From the NCBI GenBank assembly GCA_043228905.1, contig JBHGNT010000010.1, forward strand, positions 3,596,001 through 3,660,000: 64,000 bases of DNA, read 5' to 3'. Every line of letters starts with the position of its first letter. The first letter of the stretch is position 1. A program made the position numbers and the translations under genes. Source of the stretch: Azolla caroliniana (Eukaryota > Polypodiophyta). Of the stretch, positions 58,374 to 64,000 are shown one piece after another. Under the pieces are notes generated by a model, which was given only the letters and a program-made list of their open reading frames with translations, had not been told where the DNA came from and did no database searches.

Positions 58374-59078
58374 AAGGGTATGATGGGCAAATATAAAATG
58401 GGAAAAACACCAAAACAACCAAAAATTGCAGACGATTAGCATATTAGCCCTCAAGGTTTTGAATTGACCAACCCTAAGGTTAAATTTATGAGAATATCCT
58501 ATGTAATTTTCAAAATATCCGTAAGTTGAAAAAACCCTTAAATTGGAAGGTATTTATCACCAATTATTGTTTTTCATAATTGACCAGAACCCTAAAAAAT
58601 TCACCCAAATGCCCCTAAGTTGGAGAAACCTCGAAACACACCAAACTTGTCCAGTAATTTTTAGAATGCTGTTTCAGAATACACAGGAACATATCTTAGC
58701 TGGCTTTCAAAATTTTACAAGAATACCCCTAACTTTCCAAATTTGATCAGAACGGCCCCTCTGTTAGTATAAAACTAAATACTTATTAAGCTTGGGGTAT
58801 AAAAAAAACTATACAAAGCATAAGGTCAAATTACCTAACTAACTGCGCAGGAAAAGACAGAGAAAACGCTCATTCTGCACATATACAACATAAACATAGC
58901 GTATATATGAACTCAGAATCAAACCTGATGCTGTGGGTTTGTCGATGTGGTTAATGGCTAAGCTCATCTTCTGTTTTCTTCTGGTTGTTCTGGTTTTACT
59001 TGCTCTTGTTGCTCTTGTTGTTCTTGTGAACCCATTATAGAAGGGAAGAACACAGGAAGAATCGATATGCAGAGCCAT
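49381..59078 (-). CDS. Phosphoglycerate-mutase-like histidine phosphatase, probably plastid-targeted (7 exons)
   Basis: Exons (minus strand): 59078-58925, 58205-58024, 57686-57567, 57392-57293, 57207-57068, 56954-56875 and 49504-49381. Phases (1, 0, 0, 1, 0, 2) and GT-AG borders all agree, giving 299 residues; an in-frame ATG at 59096 would add six. Residues 1-50 are rich in Arg and Thr with few acidic residues, like a transit peptide. The catalytic core starts with LVRHGLSTWN (phospho-accepting His100), continues through CFASPISRAK, STAELIW and EGMKN, and has the second catalytic His in VVTHKS (His241). The last exon (FRAVDVNNGG...LNMTAHLH) is typical of the plant phosphoglycerate-mutase-like family related to 2-carboxyarabinitol-1-phosphatase. 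The substrate cannot be read from sequence. The final intron spans 49505-56874, which is unusually long. Confidence 0.9.
49519..49545. repeat. (CT)n microsatellite beside the last acceptor site
   Basis: On the coding (minus) strand this is a GA run that ends about 15 bases before the 3' splice site of exon 7, where a pyrimidine tract would be usual. Confidence 0.9.
49583..50195. repeat. Three tandem copies of a tailed repeat unit
   Basis: TGATACAAT starts copies at 49583 and 49861. Both contain CACAATGTGCACTC, GACTACTCACT.TCAC and TGTATTATGTGAAA, and both end in ATATTTGACCTCCAAAGACG followed by a TC- or TATC-rich tail. A third, partial copy begins near 50096 (TTGCTTTCCACACATTATC). Units are about 210-280 bp. 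Confidence 0.85.
50244..50636 (-). other. Unrecognised 130-codon open frame inside intron 6
   Basis: A frame with fairly balanced composition (MSSEYCPCRVTSKSCSYQDS at its start) and no low-complexity stretches, on the same strand as the host gene. I recognise no domain. The region just upstream is a tandem duplicate with stops, so it may be a decayed transposon or gene fragment. Confidence 0.25.
50640..50990. repeat. Diverged tandem duplication of about 180 bp
   Basis: Two copies share TTAGCAAAACTTTGATGCAT (near 50769) / TTAGCAAAAGTTTGATGCAT (near 50959) and preceding text with TCGACATCACTC / TTGACGTCACTC. Confidence 0.75.
51666..52119. repeat. Three near-identical 151-bp tandem repeats
   Basis: CTACTTGAGATCAAGTGGGG starts copies at 51666, 51818 and 51969; they are almost identical throughout (same GCATGCATAGCTCATACATT and AACAGGATTCTCCCTTAATT). 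The first has one more G in the G-run. High identity implies recent expansion. Confidence 0.97.
53128..54115. repeat. Diverged direct duplication of about 280 bp
   Basis: TTTGGCCCACTACAGAAGGTAATG near 53123 and TTTGGCCCACTATGCAAGGTAATG near 53873 begin two segments that run in parallel (GGTGCTTGGG, TTGAAGGAAAA / TTGAAGAAAAA, CATCATTCCTAC / CATCACTCATTC). Both are in intron 6 of the phosphatase-like gene. Confidence 0.65.
54180..54430 (+). repeat. Dispersed repeat family copy
   Basis: CTTCCCTCACTTCAGACATC at the head, ATTTATTTTGGTCTCGTTTT in the middle and TTTGGTCTTATGGGCCATTT at the 3' end match copies at 54.7 and 56.4 kb. Confidence 0.75.
54680..54945 (+). repeat. Dispersed repeat family copy with TTTC tail
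   Basis: Contains GGATCAACCAATGCTAGAGA, ATTTATTTTGGTTCGTTGTC and GGTCTCATAGGCCATTATGG, followed by CTCTTAAAAGACATTATCTA and a (TTTC)n tail. Confidence 0.8.
55585..56322. mobile_element. hAT-like MITE (738 bp) with 8-bp target duplication
   Basis: Ends are inverted repeats beginning TAGCAATGGGCCC on both sides. Flanks are TGCTGTAC (55577-55584) and TGATGTAC (56323-56330), matching at 7 of 8 positions, as expected for a hAT insertion. The interior holds many GGTTTGGTTT/GGTTCGG motifs and a 24-bp minisatellite (about 55900-56060). No transposase is encoded. It lies in intron 6 of the phosphatase-like gene. Confidence 0.9.
55900..56060. repeat. 24-bp minisatellite inside the MITE
   Basis: AGTATGATGACAAAATTTAT is repeated every 24 bp, about six copies, some with ATCAAA for ACAAAA. 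Because 24 is divisible by 3, both strands show artificial repeating peptides. Confidence 0.9.
56385..56640 (+). repeat. Dispersed repeat family copy with TTTC tail
   Basis: CTTCAGAGATCTCTCCATTC at the start, GACGAGACAACATTCTAAAA in the middle, TATAGGCCATTTTGGTCTCT at the end and a (TTTC)n tail. Closest in layout to the copy in the FtsHi4 intron. Confidence 0.8.
58216..58370. repeat. (CT)n and (TA)n compound microsatellite in intron 1
   Basis: About 38 CT units (58221-58295) then (TA)n (58317-58370). On the coding strand this is TA then GA repeat, ending about 15 bases before the exon-2 acceptor at 58206. A frame running through it adds a false YIYIYI...RERERE segment to exon 2. Confidence 0.95.
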
Positions 59079-59096
59079 TGATGGAGCATCAATCAC

Positions 59097-60390
59097 ATAA
59101 ACTCTGACTGACTGATTGAGACTGTCTCTAACATGTGTATATGTTCATCATCTGGTCCACATGGCACCATATCCTGAGCTTCCCCTGTTTCCTCCTCCCC
59201 ACATACTCTACATACATAGGATGTGTCACAAGTCCTATGCATATGGATTGAGTATTGTGTTAGTTTCACATTCGCTAGGCCGGTAGGCCTCCGATAACAG
59301 GGCCAGAGTGAGTGTTTCCCCAGACACAGAGACACGTATCGGCTCGCGACCAGTGGCCATAACCCCGTTACGTTCCCCCGAATTACCATTTCTTTGTCCT
59401 CCTCCTACTTCCATCGCCCCCGCCCATCTGCTTACCACCCTTGCCCCTGCTCGCGTTTCTATGCGAAAGTTCTGAGGGGAAAACACACTTGTGGTTCTTC
59501 GTAATTAGGACGCATCGACTCTTATTCTCCTTCATGAGTCTGAGTACGAAGCATCCCCTACTCATGGGTGTTTGGGGGTCTTTTGTTGGCGAGAAAGTTG
59601 GGTATTGTCAAGACGAGCAGGTAAAACCATGGATGTACAATGCCTTCTCCCTTTTGTTTCCTGTTTTCTTTAAAAATAGCTTTGGAACAGCCTATACGAT
59701 AACAAATATTATAATATAGAGTGCATTCACTACCTCCCAACCTTTCTACTTAATTAAGCGAAGTCCTGATTATATTTACTACAGATATATACTCATTGTG
59801 ATTTTCAAGCCTTGGTTGTAGGATAGAGGAAACAAAGAAACAACAATATTAAATGAGAAAATCATTAAAAAGTCCCTTTATCTCATGATAGTTGAGTGAC
59901 TCGTTCCATTTTATTGGGGATGTTTATGTAAAGGATAAAGTATATTATATCCATATAATTGCACTTTGAGCTCTTTTGACTGTTAATCCTAGCTACTTAG
60001 TGTTTGCTCTCCATTATGTACATGAGCATAAAATTTCGTGTGTATGTTAACCAGACTATGCCACTCCCTACACATGCTATCCCTCTTACCATTGACTACT
60101 CAAGTGGCATTTTTCATGTGATCTTAGCGGCATCCCCATGTTTGAGTTAAGTTCATCAGCCCACCAATAAATGTGAATCAACCGTTTGTTCAAAGATAAG
60201 CATTATTGTAGTGAGAGTTGAATCAAATGCTTGGCGATATTCCCTACAAACCCCACGAATAACATTGGTAATAATGATGCACCATTGCTATCATAGCTAG
60301 TTAACATAATGTCTCATTGTTTCATTTATTTAGATTCTAGGTGCATTACACTAGAGATCGAAGGTAAAGAATATCTATTTTGAGTGGTTA
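59097..60390. other. Intergenic: promoter side of the phosphatase-like gene
   Basis: 59100-59480 is GC-richer and probably the promoter and leader of the phosphatase-like gene; short frames there have no known domain. Beyond 59.7 kb the text is AT-rich with no recognisable feature. Confidence 0.45.
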
Positions 60391-61930
60391 CCTTATTCAA
60401 GCCTCACTAAACCACAATCAACCTAAGAGAGCCATCCTTTTGTTTATGAAAATTATGGGTGCCCAGTTGGGGATCTAGAATGTTGAATGAACCCATTTGC
60501 CACCATTCTCGTTGATGTAAGCTTGAAGAACTCCAAGTTTCAATGGTGACAAGTTGTAGATTGGCCCCCATGGTGGTTCTCTTTCTCGGTTGTATCTCAA
60601 TGAACAATTGTAAGGCCGATGTTAAGGTAGTGCATCAGCTTTCAATGTATCAAACACATATGCAAATTCTTGATACTTAGTAGTTGGAAGTTGAGCTTCT
60701 GAAATTTGAGTGACTTGGAAGGTTGTGTTGTCGCAAAAAATAAAAACATCTCTTCTTTTCGCCATTCCTTGCAATAATTCTTGAAGTGAAATGGTTGAAT
60801 TTTTATATTGTAACCTCACATATCTAGCATTGGACTTGATTACTCATGTTTGCAAATCAATTCTTGATTTGTGAAACTGAAACTACCATGGTAAACCTAG
60901 TACAATCGGGTGTTTTAGACTACTAATTATGTTGAAGGATACAACACATGCCAAAATACCCATAACAACGCATACAAGCTCAAACTCTTCAACTATATTC
61001 CTAGAAACAATAGGTTGTTCATCAATTATCATTACAAGGACTAAACAAGAAAGTTTATGCAATAATATTCCATGTACTTAGGCAAAGTCTGAAACAAGAA
61101 TTAGCTCCAGTATGTAAGAGCACTTGGACAATGAACCTTTGACCACTGGATGCACACTCAATTTTTGCTATAAAAACCTTACCATTCCCATAGATGAAGT
61201 GGAACCAACGCTAAGGACAAATTTATGACTTTTGGAATGTCCAACCAAATGGCTCCAATTTTGCTCGGACTTACAAATTTATCTCTTCATTTAATTGGCT
61301 AATAATTTCAAATTTATTAGCTAAGTTAGGATTGCTAGAATGACAGATGTCCATAATGAGCTAGAATCTCATTTATCACAAGAAATAATTTGATTTACCT
61401 AATGCCTTCGTCTATGAGGGAAATTTACAGCAATATGTCATGAACCACCACAATATAAACATAGTTCATTTGCTTGACGTCGTTGCTTTTCCTCATGCGA
61501 TAAAGGCCCTCACCTATGAGCTACATCAATTTCCATTCGTGTTGGAGAATCCTGTGGAATGGAGTTGTATGTTTTCCTTGGATACGGCTTCAATGTAACC
61601 AAAGCATAACCATGCTCTGACCTACTAGATCGTGTGATTTGTTATCATTCACTACGTCATTCAAATAGCTTATCATCACATTGTACTGCTCAACTAATCG
61701 CTTCAATTACCGATTTTGGACCATCTCCTTGTTGTAGCCAATGAATTTTATTGAATGTTGGGCTTATGCTATCTTTGTCACCAAAACAAGGCTTGAATAT
61801 TTTACAAAATCTTCAAAAGGACTTAACACTAGAGATGTTTTTTTAGGAAGTGATGCAAACCATCCTAATGTGGGCTCCATAGTGTACTCACTCATCCAAC
61901 TCTAGATGCATCAAATGGGTATATGGTTGA
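60390..61930 (-). mobile_element. Decayed Ty3/gypsy gag-pol fragment
   Basis: On the minus strand, near 61550-61440, the text reads RMEIDVAHR, EEKQRRQANELCLYCGGSGH, a gag zinc knuckle whose last Cys is lost (VNFPHRR). Near 60680-60625, YQEFAYVFDTLKADALP matches the linker ahead of gypsy reverse transcriptase, and 60595-60420 continues with PPWGPIYNLSPLKLGVLQAY and KDGSLRL, the start of the RT fingers. Stops and frame changes are frequent and no LTRs were identified in the window. Confidence 0.75.
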
Positions 61931-64000
61931 ATATATTTAAATTATTAAATGTGCCTTGATGAGAACAAACATATAGTACAATTACCTTAATGGTTTGTGC
62001 TTCATAGTGTGATTTATGAGGTCATTGCCTCAAGCCTCCCAAATGACAAGTAGACAATGATAGGATCTTGCCTAACAACATTATAGTGATTCTCATGTAG
62101 AATGTTTTTTAAGTATGATGTAGGATTTAGTAAAGTATCGAAAGATGATACAACATTATATTTTTTTCTTTGTTTCACAAAGTTACATTATGTAGTTGTT
62201 GATGAATGCTTGGGCAATCACCCAAGCTTCATCCTTCTATGTGAAACCAACATCCTTCACATTGTCAGCGAGTTCAAAAGACTCTGGTGGGATTTAGTTC
62301 GTAATTTTGTTTTGAACTTGCCTATTTGTAGACAACCTATATTTTTTGAAAGTTTCATGTGATGCTTAACATCAATTTTTTGTCATTCTAGATCATTACC
62401 CGTAGCTTTTATTATCTTGTAGAATCTTTCTATGGTGCACCTCCAACAACATTGTAGCCATGATGACAATCTGGCATTGAAAATGTTGCATATGACCATG
62501 TTAGATCATATTAGCATACAATCAATGAAGTTTTTGAAAAGAAAGAAGTATTGGATGTGAGTTGGTGAGTCCCAACATGGAGTTGGTCTAACAAAGAAGA
62601 ATGAAGTACGCCAAATGGACAGAGATGTCTAGATTGTACAACAATGCACATTATTCGTGAAGATCATACATATGTCTCTCTTGAATTTGGTAAGTCGTGA
62701 TTGAAGTGGAATTTTATTCAGATGATAATAGCAAGTTGTAATTTAGATGGATAAACATGAATTATATATGGTAATGTCATATGAGTATGTTGCATTACCA
62801 TAAATGAAAATGTGTGGTTTTAATTGTTGTTTTAGTTTTTTCGCAGTTCTAGGATAACCTTACATGTCTTTGTTTTCAATAAGTTAACATTAATAGCCAA
62901 CAAATGTTGTGAGATTACTAGCCATGAGTGGGAAAGCTAATATGCGGCCATGTTTGAAAACGTAAAATCTTTAATGATTTATTAAGTTTCACAAGGGACT
63001 TGGAGTGCACCACTATGATTACAATTCCAAATTATATACACAACATAAACTACAAATTCTAAGCAATGCATTAAATGTAATCATAATGATTACAAATGTA
63101 CATGAAGAGCTTACAGAATCCTAAAGCTCCAACTTACAAATGTCATCATTTTCTAATGTAAATGAAGGGGGAAAGTGGTAAGAACATTAACTTCCGAATT
63201 CAATTTCAATACGTCCATGAGTGAGACACATGTGAACTTTGAAGGTTTATATATATGCATATATAAGATCGAATTGAAGAAAAAGCAATGAAACCTTAGA
63301 TTCGGTTGTGGCCAAATCTCTAACAGTCAATAATTACCTTTGACTTAACATTAAATTGGTCATGGGGTAGGACCAAGAATGTAGGGATCATGCAACGAGA
63401 GGAAGGAATCAAAGTAGTGGAAATTTTAATTTCAATTGATTTATTCTTGTAATGATGATGGTGATGATGATTATGGCCATGTTAAGAGTTGATTAGACTT
63501 TAAGAAATTCCTACATTTGTTTTTATAAAGGGGGAAAGTGGAATGGAAAAGCAACCTTAGGACGGCAACATAAATAAAGAACAAGGAAAAAGGACAAAGT
63601 GGAAAAAGTGAACTATAATTTCCTCACTTCCCCAAGGACTAGAAAACACCATTGGAATTCTATCCAGGAATCTATACATTTTGGCACAACAAACCCTTCA
63701 TGTGAAAAGAGATCCTTTTTGGGAAAGCAAATAATATCACCATTTGCCATACTTTCATTCAATTATCTAGGGCAATCTAGACCAACAAAAATAATAAAGT
63801 TTTCAACAATGTAAATGGAACTCTAATCCATGATTTTAGATGTTTACCATTGAATCAAGGTATTCTCTAAGTGGCCTTAAAACAAAACAAGAAGGAAAGT
63901 GGAGATGCTCATCACTTGTAGCTTGTAGGAAAGAAAAGTGTGTTGCCACACATGATTCAAAAAGAACCTAGAAAGAAGAAATGGAAACTTGGTTAGAGAT
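61931..64000. other. Intergenic to the right edge
   Basis: AT-rich with short chance frames only. I see no gene, RNA or intact mobile element here; the gypsy fragment's missing 5' LTR might lie here but no LTR end could be picked out. Confidence 0.45.

Noticed and set aside
58018-58422. 134-codon minus frame that extends exon 2 of the phosphatase-like gene through YIYIYI and RERERE
   Set aside because: The upstream part is microsatellite translation; the acceptor at 58206 and phase match exon 1.

Overview
This is plant nuclear DNA, almost certainly from a flowering plant. It carries spliced eukaryotic genes with GT-AG introns, proteins typical of green plants (a chloroplast-type PPR protein, the inactive plastid protease FtsHi4, the COPII GTPase SAR1 and a plastid-targeted histidine-phosphatase-fold protein), and AT-rich intergenic DNA full of LTR retrotransposons, LINE remnants, hAT-type MITEs, tandem repeats and microsatellites. 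The species cannot be named from the sequence alone. Exon coordinates were read by eye from splice sites, reading phase and family recognition; no alignment was run.

Layout, left to right. 1-1053 (-): 5' part of an intron-free P-class PPR gene running off the left edge. 1791-6289: a Ty3/gypsy retrotransposon with both LTRs, whose protease, reverse transcriptase and RNase H region is missing. 6821-9822 (+): a five-exon gene for a small single-pass membrane protein of unknown function. 11808-21345 (-): a sixteen-exon FtsHi4 gene (823 residues) with intact Walker A and B motifs but no zinc-protease HEXXH. 22-34 kb: gene-poor DNA with a LINE fragment (about 24.4-25.1 kb), a 361-bp-period satellite-like block (25.65-26.84 kb) and an RTE-like LINE remnant (about 34.2-34.66 kb). 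35421-37438 (+): complete three-exon SAR1. 40892-41233: hAT-like MITE. 41872-47342: Ty1/copia retrotransposon with a perfect 5-bp target-site duplication but several stop codons. 49381-59096 (-): a seven-exon phosphoglycerate-mutase-like gene whose last intron is about 7.4 kb and is packed with tandem repeats, copies of a tailed dispersed repeat family and a second hAT-like MITE. 60.4-61.9 kb (-): a decayed gypsy gag-pol fragment. The remainder to 64 kb shows no gene.

How the genes relate. They do not form a functional cluster; each is a separate plant transcription unit. Three of the five (the PPR protein, FtsHi4 and the phosphatase-like protein) look plastid-directed, while SAR1 belongs to ER-to-Golgi transport. 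The strongest non-genic signals are a truncated gypsy element with a scar at the missing region, a 40-bp perfect palindrome inside a FtsHi4 intron, two MITEs with hAT-like 8-bp target duplications, and a repeat family with a self-complementary 3' motif, often with a microsatellite tail, present in at least seven copies. I found no CRISPR array, operon, toxin gene or clearly new defence system.
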